From contig NZ_CP023067.1 of the NCBI RefSeq assembly GCF_002288525.1, positions 3,477,001 through 3,541,000 on the forward strand: 64,000 bases of DNA, written 5' to 3'. Position 1 is the stretch's first letter; each line of letters starts with the position of its first letter. The notes under the pieces are model-generated. The model worked only from the letters and a program-made list of their open reading frames with translations, made no database searches and was not told the origin of the DNA. The stretch is from Sinorhizobium sojae CCBAU 05684. Its GTDB lineage: Bacteria; Pseudomonadota; Alphaproteobacteria; Rhizobiales; Rhizobiaceae. This document shows positions 35,617-44,946 of this stretch, in pieces. Position numbers and translations under genes: made by a program.

Positions 35617-36609
35617 TCAGAGAAGCGCGGCCTTCCTGGCGGCATCGGCAAGCGACATCATCGGCCGCGGCCCGATCTGCCCAATGACGATGCCCGCCGC
35701 CAGATTGCCGAGGCGGCTGCAGTCTTCGAGCGAGCGGCCGCTTGTGTAGCCGTGGAGGAAGCCGGCTGCATAAAGGTCGCCGGCGCCGGTGGTGTCGACC
35801 ACATGTTCGATCGCACTTGCCCGCACCCGCACGCACTGGTCCCCGCGGATGACGACGGAGCCCTCCTCGCTCAGCGTCACGGCGGCGAGCTTGCAGTCCT
35901 TGGCGAGCTTCGCCAGCGCCAGGTCGAAATCCTCCGTCTCATAGAGCGCCAGGGCTTCCTGCCGATTGGCGAAGACGACATCGACGGTGCCCGAGCGCAT
36001 CAGATCGAGGAACTCGTCGCGATAGCGGTGCACGCAGAAACTGTCGGAAAGCGTCATCGCCGTTTCGCGGCCATGCGCATGGGCAATGCGCGCCGCCTCG
36101 CGGATCGCATCCTTGGCGCGCGGCGGATCCCACAGGTACCCTTCGAAATAGGTAAGCCTGGATTCGGCGACGACTTCGGGCTCGACATCCTCCGGACCGA
36201 GCTCGACGCAGGCGCCGAGATAGGTGTTCATCGAGCGTTCGCCGTCCTCGGTCACGAAGATCATCGAACGCGCAGTCGGCGGCATGCTATCGAGCGGCTT
36301 CGTCTGGAAATGCACGCCCTGGGCGCGGATATCATGAGTGAAGATCTGGCCGAGCTGGTCGTCGGCGATCTTTCCGAAATAGGCGGCGCGCCCTCCGAGG
36401 CTTGCGACGCCCGCCGCCGTATTGCCGGCACTGCCGCCCGAGGCTTCGACCGCCGGGCCCATGCGCGAGTAGAGCAGTTCCGCCCGCTCCGCGTCGATGA
36501 GGTTCATCGCGCCCTTGATGATGCCGTTCTCCACGAGAAAGTTGTCGTTGCAGCGCGCAATGATATCGACGATCGCATTGCCGATCGTCAGGACATCGAA
36601 TCTTGTCAT
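35617..36609 (-). CDS. PfkB family kinase, probably adenosine kinase
   Basis: The 330-residue carbohydrate/nucleoside kinase begins FDVLTIGNAIVDI and has the N-terminal motif GGSAGNTAAGVASLGG. The C-terminal motif DTTGAGDLYAAGFLHG contains the catalytic Asp. Its overall length and the SMPPTARSMIFVT segment resemble the adenosine kinase branch. It could phosphorylate adenosine to AMP, but a ribokinase-type sugar cannot be ruled out. It converges with the SH3 gene, leaving 14 bases. The ATG at 36609 follows GGGGGCTC. Confidence 0.8.
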   Translation of the reverse strand: MTRFDVLTIGNAIVDIIARCNDNFLVENGIIKGAMNLIDAERAELLYSRMGPAVEASGGSAGNTAAGVASLGGRAAYFGKIADDQLGQIFTHDIRAQGVHFQTKPLDSMPPTARSMIFVTEDGERSMNTYLGACVELGPEDVEPEVVAESRLTYFEGYLWDPPRAKDAIREAARIAHAHGRETAMTLSDSFCVHRYRDEFLDLMRSGTVDVVFANRQEALALYETEDFDLALAKLAKDCKLAAVTLSEEGSVVIRGDQCVRVRASAIEHVVDTTGAGDLYAAGFLHGYTSGRSLEDCSRLGNLAAGIVIGQIGPRPMMSLADAARKAALL

Positions 36610-36698
36610 GAGCCCCCGTCCGGTTTCCTGAATGGCCGGTAATCGTTAATACCGGTTTTCCGGGCATTTGGAAGCCGAAACGAGCAAAAGGAACGTAA

Positions 36699-37038
36699 TC
36701 ACTTTGGCAATGCCGTCGCTTCGTAAAGCGCCGCGAATTCGTCGCTTGGCGGGATCGGCTTGATTATGTCGATCATCACGCCGTTCGGATCGGCGGTGAT
36801 GAAGTGACGCTGGCCGAAAGCCTCGTCGCAGATCGGCTTCAGGATCGGAAGGCCGGCTGCCTGCGCCCCCGCATATAGCCGGTCGGGATCCTCGACCTCG
36901 AAGTTCAGGAGCAGGCCCTTTGCGGGCGCCCTGTGCGTTTCCGGCACGGTTTCATGGCGATAGTCGAGGATGGCGAGCGTCACGTGCTCGTCCTCGATCG
37001 ACTGGAGATGCACATACCAATCGCTCTTGAAGAGGGCC
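36699..37038 (-). pseudogene. VOC/glyoxalase family gene, 5' truncated
   Basis: The C-terminal part of a VOC (glyoxalase/bleomycin-resistance) protein is intact: [32 protein letters not shown] and [25 protein letters not shown]. The N-terminal metal-binding strand and the first 25 to 30 residues of the usual protein are missing. Upstream, the frame runs into tetR sequence and then a stop (37059-37061). The only usable start is a GTG at 37013. It was probably inactivated by a deletion shared with the tetR remnant. Confidence 0.72.
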
Positions 37039-37491
37039 TGGCTGACACGCGGCGCGCTCTACCATCATTTCGAGGACAAGAGGGCGCTGTTTCGGGCAGT
37101 GGTCGAGAAGGAGGCCGGCAAGGTCGCCGCGACGATTGAAACATCGGCCGGTGACCTCTCGGCTCGGGAGGCGCTGCTCGCCGGTGCCGCCGCCTATTTC
37201 GAGGCCATGGCCGTTCCCGGGAGGGTGCGCCTTCTGCTACTCGACGGACCGGCAGTCCTCGGCGTCACCGAAATGGCAGCGATCGACGCCGCTCATGGCG
37301 GACGAACGCTGGAGGAGGGGCTCGCGGCGGCCTTGGCGCCGCGCCGCTTGGGGGACAAGGCCATCAAGGCGATGGCCTTCCTGCTCTCGGCCGCCTTCGA
37401 CCGGGCCGCGCTCGAGATCGATGCCGGTGCCGCCCGGGCCGACTATGCCTATGCCATCGACCGGCTGATTGATCGTCTGATCGCCGATTGA
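37025..37491 (+). pseudogene. TetR family regulator, 5' truncated
   Basis: Similarity to TetR proteins begins at [22 protein letters not shown], the recognition helix, and continues through the ligand domain to a normal C-terminus (YAIDRLIDRLIAD). The first helix and most of the helix-turn-helix are absent. An ATG at 36970 can still be read in frame, but its first 20 or so codons are antisense VOC sequence. TetR and VOC genes are often divergent, and both have lost their 5' ends at the same junction (about 37025-37040). Confidence 0.72.
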
Positions 37492-37512
37492 GGTCCGCGG
37501 TCGCGCCGTCCG

Positions 37513-38283
37513 TCAGCCAGCGACGGGAAGGACCTGCGGCGGCAGTTCCACGAGCGGAGCCGGGATATCGCAGCTCTTCTCGGGCGATCTGCAGAGGTCG
37601 GCGATGACGCAGCGTTCGCATTCCGGCCGACGCGCCTTGCAGACATAGCGGCCATGCAGGATCAGCCAGTGGTGCGCGTGATAGAGATATTTCTCAGGGA
37701 CCACACGCAAAAGATGTGACTCGACCTCGTCCGGCGTCTTGCCGGGCGCAAGAAGTATGCGGTTGGCGATGCGGAAAATATGCGTGTCGACGGCGATCGC
37801 CGCCTGGCCGAAGGCCATTTGCAGGACGACGTTGGCGGTTTTGCGCCCGACGCCCGGCAGGCTGATCAGTTCCTCGCGCGTACGGGGCACTTCGCCGTCG
37901 AAGTCGGTGATCAGCTTCTCGGAGAGCGCAATGACGTTCTTCGCCTTGTTGCGGTAAAGCCCGATCGTCTTGATATAGTCGCGCAGCCTCTCCTCGCCGA
38001 GCGCCAGCATTTTTTCCGGCGTGTCGGCAACGGAAAAGAGCGGGCGCGTCGCCCTGTTGACGCCCACGTCAGTCGCCTGCGCCGAGAGCGCGACCGCGAC
38101 CAGCAGCGTGAAGGCGTTGACGTGCTCGAGTTCGCCCTTGGGCTCCGGCCGCTGCACCGAAAAGCGGCGAAAGATCTCCTCGACTTCCCCCGCGCTGTAG
38201 GCGCTGCGTTTGCGGCCGCCCGCAAGGCGCGGCGTCACGGATTTCGACCTGGAGGCTCGCGACGTTGATTTGACGTTTTTCAT
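37513..38283 (-). CDS. nth: Endonuclease III (DNA glycosylase/AP lyase)
   Basis: Nth removes oxidised pyrimidines and cleaves abasic sites. The 256-residue protein has the helix-hairpin-helix LPGVGRKTANVVL with the catalytic Lys, VDTHIFRIANR with the catalytic Asp, and the C-terminal 4Fe-4S ligands in CKARRPECERCVIADLC. A basic tail of about 40 residues precedes the core. The ATG at 38283 is chosen by composition; the frame is open to 38319. Only 22 bases separate it from the divergent DUF2244 start. Confidence 0.93.
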   Translation of the reverse strand: MKNVKSTSRASRSKSVTPRLAGGRKRSAYSAGEVEEIFRRFSVQRPEPKGELEHVNAFTLLVAVALSAQATDVGVNRATRPLFSVADTPEKMLALGEERLRDYIKTIGLYRNKAKNVIALSEKLITDFDGEVPRTREELISLPGVGRKTANVVLQMAFGQAAIAVDTHIFRIANRILLAPGKTPDEVESHLLRVVPEKYLYHAHHWLILHGRYVCKARRPECERCVIADLCRSPEKSCDIPAPLVELPPQVLPVAG

Positions 38284-38305
38284 ACCGCATCTATAGTCAT
38301 TGGTT

Positions 38306-38803
38306 ATGACCGAAGGCAACGCTCAGCCACATATCGAAGACCAGCCGATCTTTTCGGCTGAGCTTACGCCCCACCGCTCCCTCGGCCCTAGAGGCTTCAA
38401 GATCCTGCTGATGATCGCCGGCGCGATGAGCCTCGTTCACATCGTCGTGTTCCTGGTCATCGGCGCCTGGCCGATCGTCTTCTTCTTCGGCCTGGATTTC
38501 TTCCTTCTCTTCGGCGCCTTCTGGCTCAACTATCATACGGCCCGCGCCCGCGAGGAGGTCAGCGTTTCGCGTACCGACGTCTCGGTGAAAAAGTTCGCGC
38601 CGTCGGGGCGGATAACCGAGCACCGCTTCAACACCTTCTGGGCTCGTTTCAGCATCAACCGGCATCGGGAGATCGGCATTGTTTCGATGAAGATCGGCAG
38701 CCGTGGCCGGCAGATCGATATCGGCTCATTTCTCAACCCGGACGATCGCGAGAGCTTTGCCCTTGCCTTTGCCCGGGCCCTGGCGACGGCCAGGTCGCGC
38801 TGA
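38306..38803 (+). CDS. DUF2244 membrane protein
   Basis: The 165-residue protein has two adjacent membrane spans (about residues 33-72: ILLMIAGAMSLVHIVVFLVI, then a second) followed by a soluble domain of about 90 residues (YHTARAREEVSVSRTDVSV onward). This layout defines DUF2244, whose function is unknown. The ATG at 38306 is preferred to a TTG two codons earlier. It is divergent from nth with a 22-base gap, so promoters must overlap the coding starts or lie further inside. Confidence 0.82.
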   Translation: MTEGNAQPHIEDQPIFSAELTPHRSLGPRGFKILLMIAGAMSLVHIVVFLVIGAWPIVFFFGLDFFLLFGAFWLNYHTARAREEVSVSRTDVSVKKFAPSGRITEHRFNTFWARFSINRHREIGIVSMKIGSRGRQIDIGSFLNPDDRESFALAFARALATARSR

Positions 38804-38812
38804 GCAGACTGG

Positions 38813-38849
38813 CGTCCTTTGCGCGTCCAGAAGGACGCACAAAGGACAG
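38813..38849. repeat. Palindromic repeat, probable terminator after DUF2244
   Basis: TCCTTTGCGCGTCC pairs with GGACGCACAAAGGA around AGAA, with one mismatch. Flanking GGCG and CAGTGTAG match the repeat module at 19229. It starts 10 bases after the DUF2244 stop, has no U-tract, and precedes the alkyltransferase gene. Confidence 0.65.
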
Positions 38850-38929
38850 TGTAGGCTTCCCACCCAACAGGAATCGGGTGGTTATCCGCTCCCCTGGATG
38901 GTTAGCTGCGGCATGACAGGAGATCAGCC

Positions 38930-39802
38930 ATGAACGTCGCCACATCCATCCCGACAGACATCACCCCGCACGGCACCGACTACGACACGGTCCGGTGCGT
39001 GATCGAAATGCTGACGGAGGACTATCGCGACCAGCCGTCGCTCGAGACGCTTGCACGGCGGCTCGGGCAGTCGCCGACGCAATTGCAAAAGGTCTTTACC
39101 CGCTGGGCGGGCCTTTCTCCCAAGGCTTTCCTTCAGGCCGTGACGCTGGACCATGCCAAGCGGCTGCTACGCGATGAGGACATGCCGCTCCTGGAGGCCA
39201 GCATCGAAGTCGGCCTCTCCGGACCGGGACGGCTTCATGACCTCTTCGTTACGCATGAGGCGATGTCCCCGGGCGAATGGAAGGCGCGCGGCGGCGGCTT
39301 GACCATTCGCCACGGCTATCATCCGTCGCCCTTCGGAACGGCATTGGTGATGGTGACCGATCGCGGTCTCGCGGGTCTTGCCTTTGCCGACCCCGGCGAG
39401 GAGCGCGCAGGCTTCGACGACATGGCCCGCCGATGGCCGAACGCGGCCTATGTCGAAGACAGTGCGGCAACGGCTCGCTATGCCGCTCGCATCTTCGATC
39501 CGGATCGCTGGTGCGCCGAAGAGCCGCTCCGAATTTTCCTGATCGGTTCGGATTTTCAGGTGAGGGTCTGGCAGGCACTTCTGAAGGTGCCTTTCGGCAA
39601 GGCCACGACCTATTCCCGGATCGCAGACGAGATCGGTCAGCCGGCCGCGTCGCGGGCCGTCGGCGCGGCTGTCGGCCGCAACCCGATCTCCTTCGTCGTG
39701 CCCTGCCACCGCGCGCTCGGCAAGGGTGGCGAACTCACCGGCTATCATTGGGGCCTGACGCGCAAACGCGCGATTCTTGGATGGGAAGCGGGAAGGGCGT
39801 GA
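38930..39802 (+). CDS. AraC-type HTH fused to O6-methylguanine-DNA methyltransferase
   Basis: The 290-residue protein has an AraC-like domain (about residues 20-105: LETLARRLGQSPTQLQKVFTRWAGLSPKAFLQ) followed by an alkyltransferase domain with the active-site motif VVPCHRALGKGGELTGYHWG. The N-terminal zinc domain of E. coli Ada, which senses methylphosphotriesters, is absent. It should repair O6-alkylguanine by suicide transfer, but cannot be switched on in the E. coli manner. An ATG after GGAGATCAGCC is used. Transcribed alone. Confidence 0.9.
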   Translation: MNVATSIPTDITPHGTDYDTVRCVIEMLTEDYRDQPSLETLARRLGQSPTQLQKVFTRWAGLSPKAFLQAVTLDHAKRLLRDEDMPLLEASIEVGLSGPGRLHDLFVTHEAMSPGEWKARGGGLTIRHGYHPSPFGTALVMVTDRGLAGLAFADPGEERAGFDDMARRWPNAAYVEDSAATARYAARIFDPDRWCAEEPLRIFLIGSDFQVRVWQALLKVPFGKATTYSRIADEIGQPAASRAVGAAVGRNPISFVVPCHRALGKGGELTGYHWGLTRKRAILGWEAGRA

Positions 39803-39830
39803 ATGTGCGTGAGGAATGATGGAGCGCGGT

Positions 39831-39940
39831 TTGCCCCTCATCCCGCTGCCACGACCTTCTCCCCGCAAGCGGGGAGAAGGGACTTACCGCAATGCCTCAG
39901 TCCCCTCTCCCCGCGTGCGGGGAGAGGGACTGAGGGGCAA
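39831..39940. repeat. Nested rhizobial hairpin repeat between convergent genes
   Basis: Outer arms TTGCCCCTCA (39831-39840) and TGAGGGGCAA (39931-39940) are perfect inverted repeats. Inside are two hairpins: CCTTCTCCCCGC-AA-GCGGGGAGAAGG (39855-39880) and CTCAGTCCC..CTCCCCGC-GT-GCGGGGAG..GGGACTGAG (39896-39934, one bulge). The whole could form a cruciform or a strong bidirectional terminator between the alkyltransferase gene and gpmA. Confidence 0.8.
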
Positions 39941-39960
39941 TATCTCGTAAAATCGTTCGC

Positions 39961-40596
39961 CTAATGCGCGCCCGACATGTCGCCGAGGACTTCTTTCGAA
40001 GCGACCGTGGAATCCGCCTTCAGCTTGTAGACCATCGGCACGCCGGTCGCGAGGTTGAGGTTCAGAACTTCTTCCTTCGTGAGCCGGTCGAGCACCATGA
40101 CGAGCGAGCGCAACGAGTTGCCGTGGGCGGCGACGAGCACCTTCTCGCCGGAAAGCACGTGCGGCAGGATGTCGGTGAGGTAATAGGGCCAGACGCGGGC
40201 GCCGGTGTCGCGCAGGCTCTCGCCGCCGGGCGGCGGCACGTCGTAGGAGCGGCGCCAGATATGGACCTGCTCCTCGCCCCATTTCTTACGGGCATCGTCC
40301 TTGTTGAGGCCGGAGAGATCGCCGTAGTCGCGTTCGTTGAGCGCCTGGTCGCGGATCGTTTCCAGCGACGATTGGCCGACGGCGTCAAGCACGAACTGGC
40401 AGGTGCGCTGGGCGCGGACGAGGGCGGAGGTAAAGGCGATGTCGAACTTGATGCCGTAGTCCGCGAGCGCCTTGCCGCCGGCCTTCGCCTCGTCGACGCC
40501 GAGCTCCGTCAGGTCCGGATCGCGCCAGCCGGTGAACAGGTTCTGCAGGTTCCAGTCGCTCTGGCCATGCCGGACGAGGACGAGTGTGCCGCTCAT
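39961..40596 (-). CDS. gpmA: 2,3-bisphosphoglycerate-dependent phosphoglycerate mutase
   Basis: GpmA interconverts 3- and 2-phosphoglycerate in glycolysis. The 211-residue protein begins [24 protein letters not shown], with the phospho-His in RHG, and has [14 protein letters not shown] and [12 protein letters not shown] with the second His. It lacks some of the C-terminal loop of the E. coli enzyme, as is common for rhizobial forms. It is the last gene of the minus-strand mgsA-glk-exporter-dapB-gpmA group, 29 bases after dapB. Confidence 0.95.
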   Translation of the reverse strand: MSGTLVLVRHGQSDWNLQNLFTGWRDPDLTELGVDEAKAGGKALADYGIKFDIAFTSALVRAQRTCQFVLDAVGQSSLETIRDQALNERDYGDLSGLNKDDARKKWGEEQVHIWRRSYDVPPPGGESLRDTGARVWPYYLTDILPHVLSGEKVLVAAHGNSLRSLVMVLDRLTKEEVLNLNLATGVPMVYKLKADSTVASKEVLGDMSGAH

Positions 40597-40625
40597 TTCG
40601 ATTTCCTCTTCAAGAAATTGATGGA

Positions 40626-41444
40626 TCAGTTGAGCCCGAGAACATCGAGCATGCAGTAGAAACCGGGTTTCTGGTCGCGGGCCCAGAGCGCCGCCGTGAC
40701 GGCGCCGCGCGCGAAAATCGAGCGGTCCGTGGCGCTATGCGAGAGCGTCACCATCTCGCCCTCACCGGCCAGCATGACGGAGTGCTCGCCAATCACCGAT
40801 CCGCCGCGCAACGTCGCAAAGCCGATCGTCCCCTGCGGCCGGGCGCCCGTATGGCCGTCGCGCACCCGCACGGAATGGTCCTTGAGGTCGATACCGCGTC
40901 CCTTGGCCGCCGCCTCGCCGAGGAGGAGGGCCGTGCCCGACGGCGCGTCGACCTTGTGCTTGTGGTGCATTTCCAGGATCTCGATGTCCCAATGGGCGGG
41001 GGCAAGCGCGCGCGCCGCCTTTTCCGTCAGCACGCCCATGAGGTTGACGCCGAGGCTCATATTGCCGGACTTGACGATGCGGGCATGGCGGGCGGCGGCG
41101 CGGATCTTCGCCTCGTCATCCGCCGAACACCCGGTCGTGCCGATGACATGGACGATGCGCGCCTGGGCGGCAAGGCCCGCGAACTCGACCGTGCCTGCCG
41201 GGGCGGTGAAATCAAGCACGCCGTCGGCGTGAAGAAAGGCCGCGAGCGGCTCGTTCGTGACCGGAATTCCGACTGCGCCGAGACCGGCAAGCTCGCCGGC
41301 GTCGCGGCCGATAAAGGGCGAGCCGGGCCGCTCGACTGCTGCGTGGAGCCGAACGCCGTCCATGCCATGGACGGTCCGGATCAGCGTCTGGCCCATTCGA
41401 CCGCCCGCGCCGACCACCACGAGCTTCATCTCCGTTTCGCTCAT
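40626..41444 (-). CDS. dapB: 4-hydroxy-tetrahydrodipicolinate reductase
   Basis: DapB acts in lysine and diaminopimelate synthesis, and so feeds peptidoglycan. The 272-residue enzyme has the NAD(P)H motif [13 protein letters not shown] (about residues 9-21), [11 protein letters not shown], and the active-site segment [16 protein letters not shown] with the catalytic His and Lys. It lies 17 bases after the exporter gene and 29 before gpmA. Confidence 0.96.
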   Translation of the reverse strand: MSETEMKLVVVGAGGRMGQTLIRTVHGMDGVRLHAAVERPGSPFIGRDAGELAGLGAVGIPVTNEPLAAFLHADGVLDFTAPAGTVEFAGLAAQARIVHVIGTTGCSADDEAKIRAAARHARIVKSGNMSLGVNLMGVLTEKAARALAPAHWDIEILEMHHKHKVDAPSGTALLLGEAAAKGRGIDLKDHSVRVRDGHTGARPQGTIGFATLRGGSVIGEHSVMLAGEGEMVTLSHSATDRSIFARGAVTAALWARDQKPGFYCMLDVLGLN

Positions 41445-41461
41445 CCTCGCTTTCCTCGTTC

Positions 41462-43267
41462 TTACAGGATTTCGGCCTCGGCGGTAGCGTCCGGGCCCTG
41501 GCCTTGCAGATTGTGCAGGCGAGCGTAGAGCCCGTCCGGACGCCGCGCAAGCTCGCCATGCGTGCCTTCCTCCACGACCCGCCCATCGCTCATGACGACG
41601 ATCTTGTCGGCGTTGACGATGGTGGAGAGCCGGTGAGCGATGACGATGACGGTGCGGCCGCTCATGGCATGGTCGAGCGCCTTCTGGACGGCCGCTTCGG
41701 ACTCGGTGTCGAGTGCCGAAGTCGCCTCGTCGAGAAGAAGAATGGGTGCGTTGCGCACCAGCGCGCGGGCAATCGACAGGCGTTGGCGCTGACCGCCGGA
41801 AAGCGTCACGCCGTGCTCCCCGACCGGCGTGTCGTAGCCCTGCGGCTGCGCCAGGATGAATTCATGCGCATAGGCAAGCCGCGCCGCCTCCTCGATCTCA
41901 GCGTCGGTGGCGTCCGGACGGCCATAACGGATGTTGTCGCGGATCGAGCCTTCGAAGAGATAGGGCTGCTGCGAAACATAGGCGATACCGTTGCGCAGCG
42001 ACCGTTTGGTGACGCTGGCGATATCCTGGCCGTCGATCAGGATCTGGCCCGACTGCGGATCATAGAAGCGCGGGATGAGGCTGATGATCGTCGACTTGCC
42101 GGCGCCCGACGGTCCGACAAGGGCCGTCGTCTTGCCGCCCTCGGCGCGGAAGCTGACACCCTTCAGGATCTCGTCGCCATTGCCATAGGCGAAGCGCACG
42201 TCGTTGAGCTCGACGGTCGCCGCGCCGAGCTTCAGCTCGGTCGCATCGGGCCGGTCCCGCTGATGGGGAACCGTGTCGAGGACCTCGTAGATCATGCGCG
42301 CATTGACGGCGGCGCGCTCGAGCGACACCTGCAGGCGCGCCAGACGCCGGGCCGGATCGTAGGCCATCAGCAGCGCGGCGACGAAGGCGAAGAAGGCGCC
42401 CGGCGGGACGTTGTGATAGATGGTCCGGAAGGCGGCATAGGCAAGCACGCTGGAGATCGCGAGTCCGGCAAAGGTTTCCGTCATCGGCGCGGTTCGCTCG
42501 CTCAGCCGCGCGATCCGGTTCGCCCGGTTTTCGGCGCGGTCGATGATCGACTCGACCTTGCCGCGCAGTTGGTTCTCCATCGTGAAGGCCTTCACGATGG
42601 TGATGCCCTGGATGGTCTCCTGCATCGCCCCGAGAACGCGGCTATTGACCTCGACGGACTCGCGCGTTGCCGCACGCAGGCGCTTGGAAACGTAGCGTAG
42701 GCCAAAGAGCAGGGGCGGCGCGGCGAGGAAGACGATCAGCGAGAGCAGCCAGTCCTTGCTGAACATGACGGCGATCAAACCGATGAGGGTCAGAAGGTCG
42801 CGCGCGATCGACGTCACGGTCATGTTCAGGACGTCACGGATGCCGCTGACGTTCTGGCTGATCTTTGCGGCAAACTGCGCCGAGCGATGCTCGTGGAAAT
42901 AACCGACGCTGAGCGCCATCAGATGCGCATAAAGGCGCCGCTGATAGCGTGCGACGATGTTGTTGCCGATTTTTGAGAGCGCGACCGCCTGTCCGTAGGT
43001 GGCAAGCCCGCGCAACAGGAAGGCGGCGAAGATCGCGCCGCAGATCAGGAGCACGATATCGGCCCGCCTGTTGGCGAAGGCCTCGTTGACCACGGCTTCC
43101 ATGATCCACGCCGTGAAGCCTGTCGTGGCTGCCACCACCACCAGGCATAGAATGGCAAAGGCATAGCCACGAACGTGGTCGCGGCCGTTTTCGGCGACGA
43201 TGCGCCGCAGAATCCCGCTGATGGTCTCGGAATCGACTGCGCGCTCTTTTCTATCCTTGGCGTTCAA
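41462..43267 (-). CDS. MsbA-like ABC exporter (fused permease-ATPase)
   Basis: This 601-residue half-transporter works as a homodimer in the inner membrane. Six spans lie in residues 30 to about 320. The ATPase has [49 protein letters not shown] and [12 protein letters not shown]. It resembles lipid A/lipid flippases and multidrug exporters; the substrate is not shown. The only upstream start in frame is TTG 43267, preceded by GGAAAG; no nearby ATG fits. It lies between glk and dapB. Confidence 0.87.
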   Translation of the reverse strand: MNAKDRKERAVDSETISGILRRIVAENGRDHVRGYAFAILCLVVVAATTGFTAWIMEAVVNEAFANRRADIVLLICGAIFAAFLLRGLATYGQAVALSKIGNNIVARYQRRLYAHLMALSVGYFHEHRSAQFAAKISQNVSGIRDVLNMTVTSIARDLLTLIGLIAVMFSKDWLLSLIVFLAAPPLLFGLRYVSKRLRAATRESVEVNSRVLGAMQETIQGITIVKAFTMENQLRGKVESIIDRAENRANRIARLSERTAPMTETFAGLAISSVLAYAAFRTIYHNVPPGAFFAFVAALLMAYDPARRLARLQVSLERAAVNARMIYEVLDTVPHQRDRPDATELKLGAATVELNDVRFAYGNGDEILKGVSFRAEGGKTTALVGPSGAGKSTIISLIPRFYDPQSGQILIDGQDIASVTKRSLRNGIAYVSQQPYLFEGSIRDNIRYGRPDATDAEIEEAARLAYAHEFILAQPQGYDTPVGEHGVTLSGGQRQRLSIARALVRNAPILLLDEATSALDTESEAAVQKALDHAMSGRTVIVIAHRLSTIVNADKIVVMSDGRVVEEGTHGELARRPDGLYARLHNLQGQGPDATAEAEIL

Positions 43268-43375
43268 TAAGCCCGTCTTTCCTGGCTCGAAATGGCTGCC
43301 GCATGCCGGCGCCCGCGTCGGGGGCTCTATAGTGGCTTGAGGCCCCGTTGGCGAGTCTTTGCGACGACCGTCACG

Positions 43376-44395
43376 TCAGCTTCTCCAGCGCCGTCCCTCT
43401 GTTGCAACACCGAAATCACCCGGCCTCTGCGCAAAGGCGGCGAGCCCGGAAAGAGCTGCCATGGGATGGATCACCGCAAAAGTCGGAACCGTCCGCATCA
43501 GCGCCGAATGCGGTGCCTTGTCCTCGAATGCGGTCCGAAACTCCGGTTGCATCAGTGCGGACAGTATCTTCTGCGAAATGCCGCCGGCGAGGAACACGCC
43601 GCCACGGGCCATGAAGATCAGCGCCATGTCGCCGGCGACTCGTCCAAGATAGGTGCAGAAGAGCGACAGAGTCTCGACCGCTGCCGGATCTGCTCCCGCA
43701 AGCGCAGCCGTCGTCACCTCCGCCTGATCTGCGTGCACCGGATCGATCCCGTCGGCCGCGCAAACGGCGCGATAAAGATTCATGATGCCGCGGCCGCAAA
43801 GAATCTGTTCGCGCGCCATGCGCCCCTCGATCGGCTCCAGGAAGGGCCATATCTGGAAGTCGCGCTCGCTCGATGGCCCGATATCGACATGGCCGCCTTC
43901 GCCGGGCACCGGGATCCAGGTGTTCTGGGCGAACACCAGACCCGCGACGCCGAGGCCGGTGCCGGGGCCGAGCACGACGCGGGAACTGCGCGGAAGGACG
44001 CTGCCGCCGCCGATCTGCACGATGTCCTCGTCGGCCGGCGCGGCAACTGCCAGCGCCTGCGCCTCGAAGTCGTTGATGACCAGCACGTCGTCGAGCCCGA
44101 GGCTTGCGAGCATGTCCTTCGGCCGGATGACCCAGCCGGCGTTCGTCAGCGGGATTTCGTCGCCCTGGATCGGCCCGGCGACCGCGAGGATCGCCGAGCG
44201 CGGCCGCACCGATGTCTTGTCGAGAATGCTCTTTTGCATCGCCTCCTCGATCGTCTCGAAATCGCCGGTCTTGATCGGCGGCAGTTGCCGTGGTTCGGCA
44301 TAAGCGTCGACAAGCAAGGCGAAACGGGCATTCGTGCCGCCGATATCGCCGATCAGTAAGGGAAAGGGAAAGGTCTGGTCACTCGCAACGGGCAT
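43376..44395 (-). CDS. glk: Glucokinase
   Basis: Glk phosphorylates glucose to glucose-6-P, the entry to the Entner-Doudoroff and pentose phosphate routes of rhizobia. The 339-residue protein belongs to the bacterial glucokinase (non-ROK) family: [27 protein letters not shown] with the catalytic Asp, [14 protein letters not shown] and GGHVDIGP. It follows mgsA by 45 bases and the exporter follows it by 108 bases, which suggests one transcript or closely spaced ones. Confidence 0.95.
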   Translation of the reverse strand: MPVASDQTFPFPLLIGDIGGTNARFALLVDAYAEPRQLPPIKTGDFETIEEAMQKSILDKTSVRPRSAILAVAGPIQGDEIPLTNAGWVIRPKDMLASLGLDDVLVINDFEAQALAVAAPADEDIVQIGGGSVLPRSSRVVLGPGTGLGVAGLVFAQNTWIPVPGEGGHVDIGPSSERDFQIWPFLEPIEGRMAREQILCGRGIMNLYRAVCAADGIDPVHADQAEVTTAALAGADPAAVETLSLFCTYLGRVAGDMALIFMARGGVFLAGGISQKILSALMQPEFRTAFEDKAPHSALMRTVPTFAVIHPMAALSGLAAFAQRPGDFGVATEGRRWRS

Positions 44396-44440
44396 GGCGG
44401 ATCGTCCTGGTCGCGGCTTGGAGAGAGGTACGGTTATGTA

Positions 44441-44821
44441 TCAGTTGCGCCGGAAGTCGATCAACTGCTCGGCGGTCGCGCGGTTCAGCGCCATGGGGAT
44501 ATCATAGACGATCGCCAGCCGCATCAACGCTTTGACGTCAACGTCGTGCGGCATTGGCGTCAGCGGATCGACGAAAAAGATCAGGCAATCGACGTCGCCG
44601 GTCGCGATCAGCGCTCCGATCTGTTGATCGCCGCCGAGTGGGCCGCTTTTCAGTCGCGACACGTCGAGACCGGGGCAGATGTCGAGCACGCGACCGCCAG
44701 TCGTCCCCGTCGCAACGATCTTCCAGCCGGTCAGCACTGCCTCGTTCGCCTTGGCGAAGGCGGCAAGGTCGTCCTTCTTCTGATCATGGGCGATCAGGGC
44801 GAGGCATTTGCGATCTGCCAC
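44441..44821 (-). CDS. mgsA: Methylglyoxal synthase
   Basis: MgsA converts dihydroxyacetone phosphate to methylglyoxal, relieving sugar-phosphate stress. The 126-residue product has [33 protein letters not shown] with the catalytic Asp, and [22 protein letters not shown]. The start is GTG at 44821: GGAGG lies five bases before it and homology starts at [12 protein letters not shown]. It begins the group with glk, fitting a role in sugar-phosphate balance. Confidence 0.95.
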   Translation of the reverse strand: MADRKCLALIAHDQKKDDLAAFAKANEAVLTGWKIVATGTTGGRVLDICPGLDVSRLKSGPLGGDQQIGALIATGDVDCLIFFVDPLTPMPHDVDVKALMRLAIVYDIPMALNRATAEQLIDFRRN

Positions 44822-44946
44822 GGGGGCCTCCGAGGAGCTCACGGCGAACCGGATGAGATGGGGCGGCTCGCGTTCTTTAAATCGATTTGAATGCCATATA
44901 CATGAGCGTGGCGAAGATGGGAAGGCTATTGCCGCCATTTGGGCGG

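Noticed and set aside
36970..37491. Treating the 173-codon tetR frame as an intact regulator
   Set aside because: Its first 20 or so residues are antisense VOC sequence and the first DNA-binding helices are missing; it is better called a remnant.
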